A DNA stretch of 19,439 nt, from assembly GCA_028868335.1 (NCBI GenBank), contig JAGWUU010000020.1, forward strand, positions 1 to 19,439. Direction: 5' to 3'. Every line of letters starts with the position of its first letter. The stretch's first letter is position 1. The translations under genes and the position numbers were made by a program. Under the pieces are notes generated by a model that was given only the letters and a program-made list of their open reading frames with translations, searched no databases and was not told the DNA's origin. Source of the stretch: Sphingomonadales bacterium (GTDB taxonomy: Bacteria > Pseudomonadota > Alphaproteobacteria > Sphingomonadales > Sphingomonadaceae). This document shows, piece by piece, positions 8,601-15,903 of the stretch.

Positions 8601-9853
8601 CCGGAGCCTCGGACCAGACGCTGGCCGGATCGATCGCCGTGGGGGCCGATTTCTCCGGCCGGTTGCAGCAGCCGCAACTCACCGGAATCGTTCGAGGCGA
8701 GAACCTCACTTACGAGAACCAGACCTATGGCACCCGCCTGACCGGCATGGCGCTGTCCGGGCACTTTGCCGGCACGCGGCTGCAAGTGGAGCGGCTGAGC
8801 GCCACCGCCGGATCGGGCACCGTTCAGGGCCAGGGCTCGATCGGTCTTGCGGCGGACGAAGGCTATCCGATGGACATGACCTTCGATCTCGCCAACGCCC
8901 GGCTGGCGCGCAGCGATGCGCTGTCCTCGACCGCGACCGGCAAGCTGCACCTGACCAAGACCGCAGGACAGCCCGCGTTGCTATCCGGCTCGTTGCGCCT
9001 GCCTGAAACGCGCTACGAACTGGTTCGCCAGGGCGCGGCCGACGTGCCGGAACTCTCGGGCGTGCGCTTCAAGCCGCGGAGTGGCCAACTGCGCGTCACC
9101 GGAAACGAACCCGCCGCTCCGCGCGGCAGCCTGCTGGAAAGCTTGCAGTTCGACGTCGCGCTTGAAGCGCCCAGCAAGCTGTTCGTCACCGGCATGGGCC
9201 TCGACAGCGAGTGGAGCGCCAACCTGCGCGTCGGCGGATCGAGCGCCGCGCCGGAAATCACCGGCACGGTCGACCTGGTGCGCGGCACCCTTGGGTTTGC
9301 CGGGCGGCAGTTCGCGCTTCAGGAAGGCCGCCTGCTGTTCACCGGCGGAACGACCGTGGATCCGCAGATCACCCTGAGCGCGAGCGAGGACATCGATGCG
9401 GTGACCGTGACCGTGAATGCCACCGGCCGGGCGTTCAATCCGCAGATCGCCTTTACGTCCAGCCCTGCGCTGCCCGCCGACGAGGTCTTGTCGCGCATCC
9501 TGTTCGGCAATTCGGTCGGCCAGCTCTCGCCGCTTCAGGCGGTCCAGCTTGCCGCCTCGCTCAATGCCTTGCGCGGCACCGGCAGCGGGCTCAACCCGCT
9601 GGGCAAGCTGCGCGCCGCCACCGGGCTTTCGCGGCTGCGGATTCTTGCGCCAGAAGCGACGACCGGGCGCGGAACCGCGATTGCGGCGGGGCACTACATT
9701 ACCAACAACGTCTATCTTGAGCTGATCACCGACGCGCGCGGCTTTACCGCGACGCAGATCGAGGTAGGATTGAGCCGGACCCTGTCGATATTGAGCCAGG
9801 CGGGAGGTTCGGGCGTGACCAACTTCAACCTGCGCTTCCACAAACGCTACTGA
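5663..9853 (+). CDS. tamB: TamB, translocation and assembly module inner-membrane subunit (AsmA-like/DUF490)
   Basis: This 1396-residue protein is anchored in the inner membrane by one N-terminal helix (about 19-38, preceded by RWRLLRR). Its long periplasmic body should form the hydrophobic beta-taco groove that bridges to the outer membrane, where it meets TamA. The body (about 45-1100) is made of repetitive beta-rich segments without enzymatic motifs. The C-terminal TamB/DUF490 domain (about 1100-1396) is clear, with FNPQIAFTSSPALPADEVLS followed by RILFGNSVGQLSPLQAVQLA (LPADEV at 1270-1275) and GRGTAIAAGHYITNNVYLEL. The length is typical of alphaproteobacterial TamB. Its ATG overlaps the tamA stop by one base (TGATG), and a small lipoprotein gene starts in the same way within the tamB stop. 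Confidence 0.95.
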   Translation: MDESAPVPAPARWRLLRRIGGGLAALVLLAAVLVLGLNTGPGRQFVARQISAMTFANGLRIGIGRIDGSLYGKARLIDVRAFDTRGEFLRAPTIDLDWRPLAYLRNHVDVRSVSAASILLERVPQLRAGPATGPLLPDLAIDVGSLRVDRLVAAPAVAGAPRVLGIAGQARIAERRAQVSARVVTLGAPGGDRLDLMLDAVPDANRLALRATLDAPRNGVLAALAGLRQGLAVRADGQGDWKRWDGTVNADLDASPFARLAISARDGTFAVRGPAEPGRLLTGKAAALLDASTRLDLAAALKDRRATLSGSLRSDGLVIVPAGVIDLSANRFDALDLDIALLRPGALAANLSGEAVRARLTLDGSFARPTVQYRLSAATLALDKVVLQRVQASGTARIDPGQIMIPVAARAARIAGLDSVAGGSLANVRLDGDFAIAGARVLSDNMRIRSDRIDARAVLLADTARGSYTGTLEGRINTYRVDSIGTFAIATSADLRNEGKGLSVTGTVRARSTAIVDPNVRAALGGTAVGSSQIAYGPDRVIRFSRLRMNSPLLRVFDGHGSYGGDGQLAISASGHSTRYGPLALELTGTIASPRAVLVAQSPGFGVGLAALRAEVIGSAGDYHLAATGQTDYGPLSADVTLAQGKGPLAVQVNRGDLAGIGFTGRIERTAAEPFAGQLNANGRGLAGIVRLDAAGRYQQALITLHARNTVLPGKANLSIGSAIVDARVVLYDRPSVVADVQLAQTRLRAMDIAAARGRIDYRDGRGNAQFLVEATGAVPFRLAGNAGLEPGLWRVALDGRVRGVTLRTASPMRIVPSAKGYELLPSRLDLGQGSLRLAGTYGTGLKLESRMDRLDMALINAFVPGYGIGGSATGSLDYEQASLSAVPRADARLSIDGFTRTTAVSVSQPVDINLVASLLGDGGEARAVIRRRGTVIGRMVASLRPLDTGTDDWISRIASAPLGGGIRYNGPADTLWSFAGASDQTLAGSIAVGADFSGRLQQPQLTGIVRGENLTYENQTYGTRLTGMALSGHFAGTRLQVERLSATAGSGTVQGQGSIGLAADEGYPMDMTFDLANARLARSDALSSTATGKLHLTKTAGQPALLSGSLRLPETRYELVRQGAADVPELSGVRFKPRSGQLRVTGNEPAAPRGSLLESLQFDVALEAPSKLFVTGMGLDSEWSANLRVGGSSAAPEITGTVDLVRGTLGFAGRQFALQEGRLLFTGGTTVDPQITLSASEDIDAVTVTVNATGRAFNPQIAFTSSPALPADEVLSRILFGNSVGQLSPLQAVQLAASLNALRGTGSGLNPLGKLRAATGLSRLRILAPEATTGRGTAIAAGHYITNNVYLELITDARGFTATQIEVGLSRTLSILSQAGGSGVTNFNLRFHKRY

Positions 9854-10029
9854 TGCGGCGCGCGGCGATCATCCTTGGCCTGGTGCTGATCGCCGGATGC
9901 CGGCGCGAACCATCGTTCGACGAGCGCTACAAGGCCGCGCAGCAGCGGATCGACGCGAAATCCGCCGCGATCGACAAGGAGCTGGCGTCCGATGGGCAAG
10001 CATCCGACGCGCCGGGAACCCTCCCGTGA
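9853..10029 (+). CDS. Small lipoprotein (58 aa) coupled to tamB, unknown function
   Basis: This short gene starts with an ATG that overlaps the tamB stop by one base (TGATG) and ends at TGA (10027-10029). The product begins MRRAAIILGLVLIAGCRREP: a positively charged start, a hydrophobic core and a lipobox I13-A14-G15-C16, so it should be lipidated at C16 and leave a mature peptide of 43 residues. The mature part contains a charged helix, FDERYKAAQQRIDAKSAAID, with a possible amphipathic or coiled-coil pattern, then a flexible Gly/Pro/Ala tail. I recall similar FDERY..A..RI/LDAK peptides in sphingomonads but know no function. The stop/start coupling copies the tamA-tamB junction, so it is probably a third member of the tam operon. 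The gene is easily missed because of its size. Confidence 0.75.
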   Translation: MRRAAIILGLVLIAGCRREPSFDERYKAAQQRIDAKSAAIDKELASDGQASDAPGTLP

Positions 10030-10060
10030 CCCGCCCGGCGATACAAGGCGGCGCCAGCGC

Positions 10061-10098
10061 CAAACCTGCAACAAACTGCGACAAATTCAACCTTGACC
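10061..10098 (+). promoter_or_regulatory. Candidate control region of the RND efflux operon
   Basis: The 100-nt gap between the small lipoprotein and the efflux adaptor contains a relatively AT-rich patch. CAAA occurs at 10061, 10072 and 10082, spacings of 11 and 10 nt or about one helical turn. TTGACC at 10093-10098 could act as a -35 element, but no good -10 follows at 16-18 nt (TTGAGC at 10116). This may be a promoter/operator, or the efflux genes may be read through from tamB. Confidence 0.25.
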
Positions 10099-10129
10099 TT
10101 GCCTGCCAAAGTCCGTTGAGCATCGCCCG

Positions 10130-11328
10130 ATGCGGACAAGACCGGAATTCCCTGTGACACTGCTCCGGCCCTCGATCGCGCTGATCGCGCTGTCCGCCGT
10201 GGCCGCGCTGTCCGGATGCGGATCGCAATCGAAGTCCGGCAAGGGCGGGGAACAGGGTACGCCCGAGGTGGGTTTCCGGGTGGTCCACCCTGCGACGGTT
10301 GCGAATATCTATGAGCTTCCCGGGCGGTTTCGGCGGCGAAAACCGCCGAGGTCAGGCCGCAGATTACCGGCGTCATCCAGCAGCGGCTGTTTACCGAGGG
10401 CGCCTTCGTTCACGCCGGGCAACCGCTCTACCGCATCGACCCAAGCCTTTATCGCGCGTCAGTGGCGCAGGCGCAGGCCAACCTTGCCAGCGCCGAGGCG
10501 GTGGTTTCGGCACAGGAAGCCAAGGCGGCGCGCTACAAGCCGCTCGCCGGAGAGGGAGCGGTCGCCCAGCAAGACTACACCGATGTCGCCGCCGCCGCCC
10601 GGCAGGCCCGCGCATCGGTGGCGCAAACCTGGGCCGCGCTCAACACCGCGCGGATAAACCTGCGCTTCACCACCGTCCCGTCGCCGATCACCGGGCGGAT
10701 CGGGCGCTCGCTGTTTACCGAGGGCGCGCTGGTTACCAATGGCCAGGCCGATCCCCTGGCGGTGATTTCGGTGCTCGACCCGATCTATGTCGACCTCCAG
10801 CAGAGCGCCGCCGACATGATGAAAATGCGCGCGGCGCATACGGTGGGCGGCAGTGCGCCGATGGCGGCGACGGTGTGGCTCTATCTCGATGACGGCACCC
10901 GGTATCCGGTCCCCGGCGAACTGGCCTTCTCGGAAGTGACGGCGAACCCGGCCACCGGCACGGTGACTATGCGCGCGCGCTTCGCCAACCCCGGCGGACT
11001 GCTGCTGCCGGGACTGTTCGTCAAGGCCAGCGTCGAACAGGGCAGCCAAAGTGGTGCCTTCCTGGTGCCGCAAGCCGCGCTGACCCGCGATCCGCGCGGC
11101 AATGCGCAAGTGATGGTGGTCAACGCGAAAGGGCTGGCGGAAATCCGCCCGGTCACCGCGCTGCGCACCCAGGGCACCGACTGGGTGATCACGTCCGGGC
11201 TTTCGGACGGCGACCGGGTGATTACCCAGGGGCTGGGCAAGGCCAAGGCCGGCAAGCCGGTCAAGGCCGTGCCGGAAACGGCGCCGCAGGTTCCCGGGTC
11301 AGCCGCCAGCAAGACGCCTGCGGGCTGA
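10130..11328 (+). pseudogene. RND efflux periplasmic adaptor (AcrA/MexA type), apparent frameshift
   Basis: This gene encodes the membrane-fusion subunit linking the RND pump to the outer-membrane channel, but it is split between two frames. The first frame (10130 to about 10327) gives a lipoprotein signal with lipobox LSGC (C30 from the ATG at 10130; C22 from a GTG at 10154 that has GGAA upstream), then VGFRVVHPATVANIYELPGR. The second frame, from 10330, continues with SAAKTAEVRPQITGVIQQRL, the coiled-coil hairpin (VAQAQANLASAEAVV to AALNTARINL), the lipoyl half-motif PSPITGRIGRSLFTEGALV and the barrel and membrane-proximal domains. One missing base near 10327 explains the break, and restoring it gives about 399 residues, the normal AcrA size. 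Unrepaired, translation ends at 10657. It may be a sequencing error or a true inactivating mutation; the adjacent pump and channel genes are intact. Confidence 0.85.
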
Positions 11329-11334
11329 TCCGCA

Positions 11335-14300
11335 ATGTCGCGGATATTCATCGACCGGCCGATCTTCGCCTGGGTGGTCGCGATCATCACCATGCTGCTG
11401 GGACTTGGCGCGATCCGCGCCTTGCCGATCGAGCAGTTTCCCGACATCGCCCCGCCGCAGGTCAACATCCGCGCCAGCTATCCGGGCGCTTCGGCGGCAA
11501 CGCTGGAATCGAGCGTTACGCAGGTGATCGAACAGCAGCTTACCGGGATCGACGGCCTGCTCTATTTCAGCTCGACCTCATCCTCGCGCGGGCAGGTCAG
11601 CATTTCCGCCACCTTTGCCAAAGGCACCAACCCCGACATTGCCCAGGTGCAGGTGCAGAACAAGGTCCAGCAGTCGCTCAGCCGCCTGCCGCAGCAGGTG
11701 CAGCAACAAGGCGTCAACGTCACCAAGTCGAACCCCGACTTCCTGATGATCGTCGGCATCTACGACAAGACAAACAAGTCCAGCAATCTCGACATCGCCG
11801 ACTGGATGGTTTCGAACCTGCAGGACAAGATCGGCCGACTGGAAGGGGTTGGCGATACGAACGTTTTCGGATCGCAGTTCGCCATGCGGGTCTGGCTCGA
11901 TCCCAACCGGCTGGCCGCCTATTCGCTGATGCCGGGCGACGTCGTATCCGCGATCACCGCCCAGAATGCCGATGTGACGGCGGGTGAGGTCGGCGCGGTG
12001 CCCAGCCCTCCGGGGCAAATGCTCGACGCGACGGTTACCGGCCAGTCGCGCCTGCGCTCCCCGGAACAATTCGCCCAGATCGTGCTCAAGACCCTGCCCG
12101 ATGGTTCGACCGTGCAGTTGAAGGACGTCGGCCGGATCGAACTGGGGGCCGAATCCTACGGCATCTTCAGCCGGGTCAACGGGCACCCGGGGGCCGGGCT
12201 TGCAATCAGCCTTTCACCGGGCGCCGACGCCTTGTCCACCGCGGAACGCATCAAGGCGGCGATGGCCAGCAGCGCCGAGGAGTTTCCCGTCGGCTATGCC
12301 TATGACTACCCGCAGGATTCGACGATCTTCATCAAGCAGTCGATCGGCGATGTCGAAAAGACCCTGCTGGAAGCGATCGTACTCGTCATCGTGGTGATCT
12401 TCGTATTCCTGCAAAGCTGGCGCGCGACGCTCATTCCCGCCATTGCCGTGCCGGTGGTCCTGCTGGGAACGTTCGCGATCTTCTCGCTGGCCGGATTCTC
12501 GATCAACACCCTGACGCTGTTCGGACTGGTGCTGGCGATCGGACTGCTGGTCGACGACGCCATCGTCGTGGTCGAAAATGTCGAACGGCTGATGGCCGAA
12601 CATCCCGGCATGTCCCCGCGCGATGCAACGATCGAATCGATGGGGCAGATCCAGGTTGCGCTGGTGGCGATCGCGCTGGTCCTTTCGGCGGTGTTCCTGC
12701 CGATGGCCTTCTTCGGCGGATCGGCCGGGGTGATCTATCGCCAGTTCTCGCTGACCATCGTTGGCGCCATGGCGCTTTCGGTGCTGGTCGCGCTGATCCT
12801 CAGCCCGGCGCTTACCGCAACGCTTCTGCGCAGGCCCGAGGACGAGGATCATACCAGCCTTGTCGGGCGCGCGAGCACTACCCTGCGCGACTGGTTCGAG
12901 ACGCGATTCGCCCGCCTTGCCAACGGATACCACGCGCGCGCCACCAGGGTAATCGACGGGCGGGGGCGCTACCTGTTGCTCTATGCCGGCCTTGTCGGCG
13001 TGCTGGCGCTGCTGTTCGTGCGCCTGCCAACGGGTTTCCTGCCGGTCGAAGACCAGGGCCTTGCCAGCCTCCAGTTCAACCTGCCGGCCGGAGCCACGAT
13101 CGACCGGACCCGCGCCGCCCAGGCGAGCATCGAATCCTATTTTCTTCAGCACGAAGCCGGAAATTTCGATTCACTGCTGACCGTTGCCGGCACCGGCGGC
13201 GGAGGCAGTGGCGGGCAGAACACGGGTCGCGGCTTTGTCGCGCTCAAGGATTGGGCCGAGCGTTCGGGGCCGGGAGACAACTCCGCCGAAGCCATCGCGC
13301 GCCGGGCCACCAAGGCGATGACAGCTTTGCGCGACGTCGAATTCTTCGCAACCGTGCCCGCCGCGGTCCGCGGGCTGGGCCAGTCGTCGGGCTTCACCGC
13401 CGAACTGCTCAACAGCTCTGGCCTCCCGCGCGAGGATTTCGCAAAAATCCAGCAGCAGGTTCTCGATGAAGCGCGGGCCAACCCCGGGCTGACCAATATC
13501 CGCCTGTCGAGCCTGCCGGATCAGCCGACGCTCAAGGTCGCGGTCGACAACCAGCGGCTGGCGGTGCTCGGCCTTTCGCAGGCCGACGTGAATGCCACTC
13601 TCTCGACCGCCTGGGGCGGGCGCTACGTCAACGATTTCGTCGATCGTGGCCGCGTCAAACGAGTCTATGTCCAGGGCGATGCCTCCTATCGCCATGCCCC
13701 GGAAGACCTGTCCGCATGGCAGGTGCGCGGCAACGGCGGCCAGATGGTGCCGTTTTCGGCCTTCGCGTCGATCGGGTGGGACGCAGCTCCGGTATCGCTC
13801 AGCCGCTACAACGGGATTTCAAACTTCGAGGTCAGCGGCCAGGCCGCCCCGGGCTACAGCTCGGGCGCGGCGATGCAGGCCTTTGCCGATATCGTCGGCC
13901 GCCACTCCGGCGTTTCGCTTGGCTGGTCGGGGCTGTCCTACCAGGAACGGCTGACCACCGGGCAGGCGCCGCTGCTTTATGCGCTGTCGCTGTTGGTGGT
14001 GTTCCTGTGCCTGGCCGCGCTTTACGAAAGCTGGTCGATCCCGGTCGCGGTGCTGCTGGTGATTCCGCTCGGGCTGATCGGCGCGGTGCTTGCTGTCACC
14101 CTGCGCGGATTGCAGAATGATGTGTACCTCCAGATCGGGCTGCTGACGACAATGGGGCTGACCGCCAAGAACGCGATCCTGATGATCGAATTTGCCGAGG
14201 CCGAGGAAAAGAAGGGCAAGCGGATCATCGATGCCGCGCTGGACGCTGCACGCATCCGCCTGCGCCCCATCCTGATGACCAGCTTTGCTTTCGTTTTCGG

Positions 14301-14508
14301 CGTCCTGCCGCTGGCGGTCGCCACCGGAGCGGGCGCGAAAAGCCGGATCGCCATCGGCACCGCGGTAATCGGCGGCACCTTGACCGCGACGTTCCTGGCG
14401 ATCTTCTTCATTCCCCTGTTCTTCGTGGTGGTCCGCCGCGTGACCCGTGACGGCTTCGATGCATTGCGCAGCCGCCGCTATCCACCCGCCGGAGAACCTT
14501 CGGCATGA
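11335..14508 (+). CDS. RND multidrug efflux pump, HAE1 family (AcrB/MexB type)
   Basis: This 1057-residue proton-driven inner-membrane pump exports hydrophobic or amphiphilic compounds from the periplasm or membrane. It has the standard layout: a first transmembrane helix (about 10-30), a large porter/docking region (30-335), helices 2-6 (about 340-500), a second periplasmic region (565-875) and the final helices (about 880-1035). Proton-relay residues are in place: D407 and D408 in GLLVDDAIVVVENVE and K945 in MGLTAKNAILMIEFA, with RLRPILMTS beyond. F136 and F178 of the AcrB binding pocket are kept. The switch loop at 617-632 reads VAGTGGGGSGGQNTGR and lacks the two phenylalanines of AcrB (F615, F617). 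The gene starts 6 nt after the adaptor stop and overlaps the channel gene by ATGA. Substrates cannot be told from sequence. Confidence 0.95.
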   Translation: MSRIFIDRPIFAWVVAIITMLLGLGAIRALPIEQFPDIAPPQVNIRASYPGASAATLESSVTQVIEQQLTGIDGLLYFSSTSSSRGQVSISATFAKGTNPDIAQVQVQNKVQQSLSRLPQQVQQQGVNVTKSNPDFLMIVGIYDKTNKSSNLDIADWMVSNLQDKIGRLEGVGDTNVFGSQFAMRVWLDPNRLAAYSLMPGDVVSAITAQNADVTAGEVGAVPSPPGQMLDATVTGQSRLRSPEQFAQIVLKTLPDGSTVQLKDVGRIELGAESYGIFSRVNGHPGAGLAISLSPGADALSTAERIKAAMASSAEEFPVGYAYDYPQDSTIFIKQSIGDVEKTLLEAIVLVIVVIFVFLQSWRATLIPAIAVPVVLLGTFAIFSLAGFSINTLTLFGLVLAIGLLVDDAIVVVENVERLMAEHPGMSPRDATIESMGQIQVALVAIALVLSAVFLPMAFFGGSAGVIYRQFSLTIVGAMALSVLVALILSPALTATLLRRPEDEDHTSLVGRASTTLRDWFETRFARLANGYHARATRVIDGRGRYLLLYAGLVGVLALLFVRLPTGFLPVEDQGLASLQFNLPAGATIDRTRAAQASIESYFLQHEAGNFDSLLTVAGTGGGGSGGQNTGRGFVALKDWAERSGPGDNSAEAIARRATKAMTALRDVEFFATVPAAVRGLGQSSGFTAELLNSSGLPREDFAKIQQQVLDEARANPGLTNIRLSSLPDQPTLKVAVDNQRLAVLGLSQADVNATLSTAWGGRYVNDFVDRGRVKRVYVQGDASYRHAPEDLSAWQVRGNGGQMVPFSAFASIGWDAAPVSLSRYNGISNFEVSGQAAPGYSSGAAMQAFADIVGRHSGVSLGWSGLSYQERLTTGQAPLLYALSLLVVFLCLAALYESWSIPVAVLLVIPLGLIGAVLAVTLRGLQNDVYLQIGLLTTMGLTAKNAILMIEFAEAEEKKGKRIIDAALDAARIRLRPILMTSFAFVFGVLPLAVATGAGAKSRIAIGTAVIGGTLTATFLAIFFIPLFFVVVRRVTRDGFDALRSRRYPPAGEPSA

Positions 14509-15884
14509 CGCGGGCAATCCCCGGTTGGGTGCTGACCCTGGCGGCGCTGGGCGGCTGTTCGCTTCAGCCGGGTTACGTCCGGCCCGCGGCGTCTGTGCCG
14601 GAGAGCTGGCCGACCGGCGCGGCCTATGCAGATAGCGACCATGCCTCCGCGACGGACTATGCCTGGCACGACGTGTTCGGCGATCCGCGGTTGCAGGCCG
14701 TCATCGCCCAGGCCCTGGCCAATAACCAGGACGTCCAGGTCGCGCTTGCCAACATGGCCCAGGCGCGTGCGCAGTATGGCGTGCAGCGGGCGGCGCAGGC
14801 CCCGCAACTCGGTGGCTCGGCCAGCGCGACGCGCGGCGATGCCGGCAACGGCGCTGCCTCGAATTTCAAGCTCGAAGGAACCGTGGCGAGCTATGAGCTT
14901 GACCTGTTCGGGCGCCTCTCGTCGCTGAGCGAGGCGGCGAGATCGCGTTACCTCGCCAGCCAGTCCGCCGCGCGGGCGACGCGGCTAACGCTGGTCGCCG
15001 ACGTCGCCGACGTGTGGCTGGCCTATGGCGCGGACACCAGCCTGCTCGCCGTTGCACGGCGAACCGCCGAGGCCGCGCGCGACAGCCTGCGCCTGGCCGA
15101 TGCCCGCCACAGGGGCGGGATCGCTCCGGCTGGCGATGTGCATCAGGCCGAGATTGCATTGCACGGGGCGGAGGCGGACATTGCCAGCCTCACCACCCAG
15201 GTTGCGCAGGATCAGAACGCGCTGCGCCTGCTGGTCGGCGCGGACGTCGCTCCCGCCAATCTTCCGCTCTCGATCGAGGATGCGGGCGGGCGGATTTCCG
15301 AAGTCCCGGCGGGCCTCGGATCGGACGTGCTGTTGCGCCGACCCGACGTGATCGAGGCGGAATGGCAATTGCGCTCGGCCAACGCCCAGATTGGCGCCGC
15401 CCGTGCCGCGCTGTTTCCGAAGATCAGCCTGACCAGTTTGTTCGGCCTGGCATCGAACGCCCTTTCGGCGCTGTTCAGCGGCGGCAGCTTCATCTGGCAA
15501 GGCGCCGCCAACGCGAACTATCCGATCTTTTCCGCGGGCGCGGGCAAGGCTGGCGTGCGGGTGAGCGAAGCGCAACGGGATGCTGCCCTCGCCACCTATC
15601 GCAAGGCCGTCCAGAGCGCCTTTGCCGATGTCGCCAACGCCCTCGCCCGGCGCGGCACGATCGATGCGCAGGTGGCCGCCCAGTCCGCAACCGTGCGCGC
15701 CGCGCAAGAGAACCTGCGCCTTGCCGACCTGCGCTATCAGGGAGGCGTCGACAATTACCTGCAAGACCTGACTGCCCGGCAGGCCAGCTATTCGGCCGAG
15801 CGGACGCTGGTGCAGACCCGGCTTGTCGCCGCGACCAATCGGGTTGCGCTTTACCGTGCCTTGGGCGGCGACCGGTCCATCTGA
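14505..15884 (+). CDS. RND efflux outer-membrane factor, NodT/OprM family lipoprotein
   Basis: This 459-residue TolC-like channel forms the outer-membrane exit duct of the efflux system. The N-terminus has a lipoprotein signal with lipobox LGGC (C18), as in OprM, followed by the conserved segments SLQPGYVRPA and DVFGDPRLQAVIAQALANNQ. Two repeated outer-membrane efflux (OEP) halves are visible, each with long Ala/Gln-rich helices and a barrel segment: about 60-250 (SYELDLFGRLSSLSEAARSR) and about 270-455 (LLRRPDVIEAEWQLRSANAQ, then IGAARAALFPKISLTSLFG, with ANYPIFSAG at the second barrel). The length is typical of the family. The ATG lies within the stop of the pump gene (ATGA). It ends the plus-strand operon, 19 nt from the convergent envC gene, with no clear terminator hairpin between. 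Confidence 0.94.
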   Translation: MTRAIPGWVLTLAALGGCSLQPGYVRPAASVPESWPTGAAYADSDHASATDYAWHDVFGDPRLQAVIAQALANNQDVQVALANMAQARAQYGVQRAAQAPQLGGSASATRGDAGNGAASNFKLEGTVASYELDLFGRLSSLSEAARSRYLASQSAARATRLTLVADVADVWLAYGADTSLLAVARRTAEAARDSLRLADARHRGGIAPAGDVHQAEIALHGAEADIASLTTQVAQDQNALRLLVGADVAPANLPLSIEDAGGRISEVPAGLGSDVLLRRPDVIEAEWQLRSANAQIGAARAALFPKISLTSLFGLASNALSALFSGGSFIWQGAANANYPIFSAGAGKAGVRVSEAQRDAALATYRKAVQSAFADVANALARRGTIDAQVAAQSATVRAAQENLRLADLRYQGGVDNYLQDLTARQASYSAERTLVQTRLVAATNRVALYRALGGDRSI

Positions 15885-15903
15885 GCCCGGCCTGCTCGCG
15901 ATC

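Noticed and set aside
10046..10062. GGCGCCAGCGCC inverted repeat after the small lipoprotein gene
   Set aside because: The loop would be only 2-4 nt and no T tract follows, so it does not qualify as an intrinsic terminator; short GC palindromes are expected by chance here.
10462..11328. A separate short gene starting at the internal ATG 10462
   Set aside because: It is the C-terminal three quarters of the efflux adaptor; the missing N-terminal part is present just upstream in another frame, so it is one frameshifted gene.
15885..15903. Possible bidirectional terminator between the efflux channel gene and envC
   Set aside because: The gap is only 19 nt and I see no GC-rich hairpin followed by a T run on either strand.
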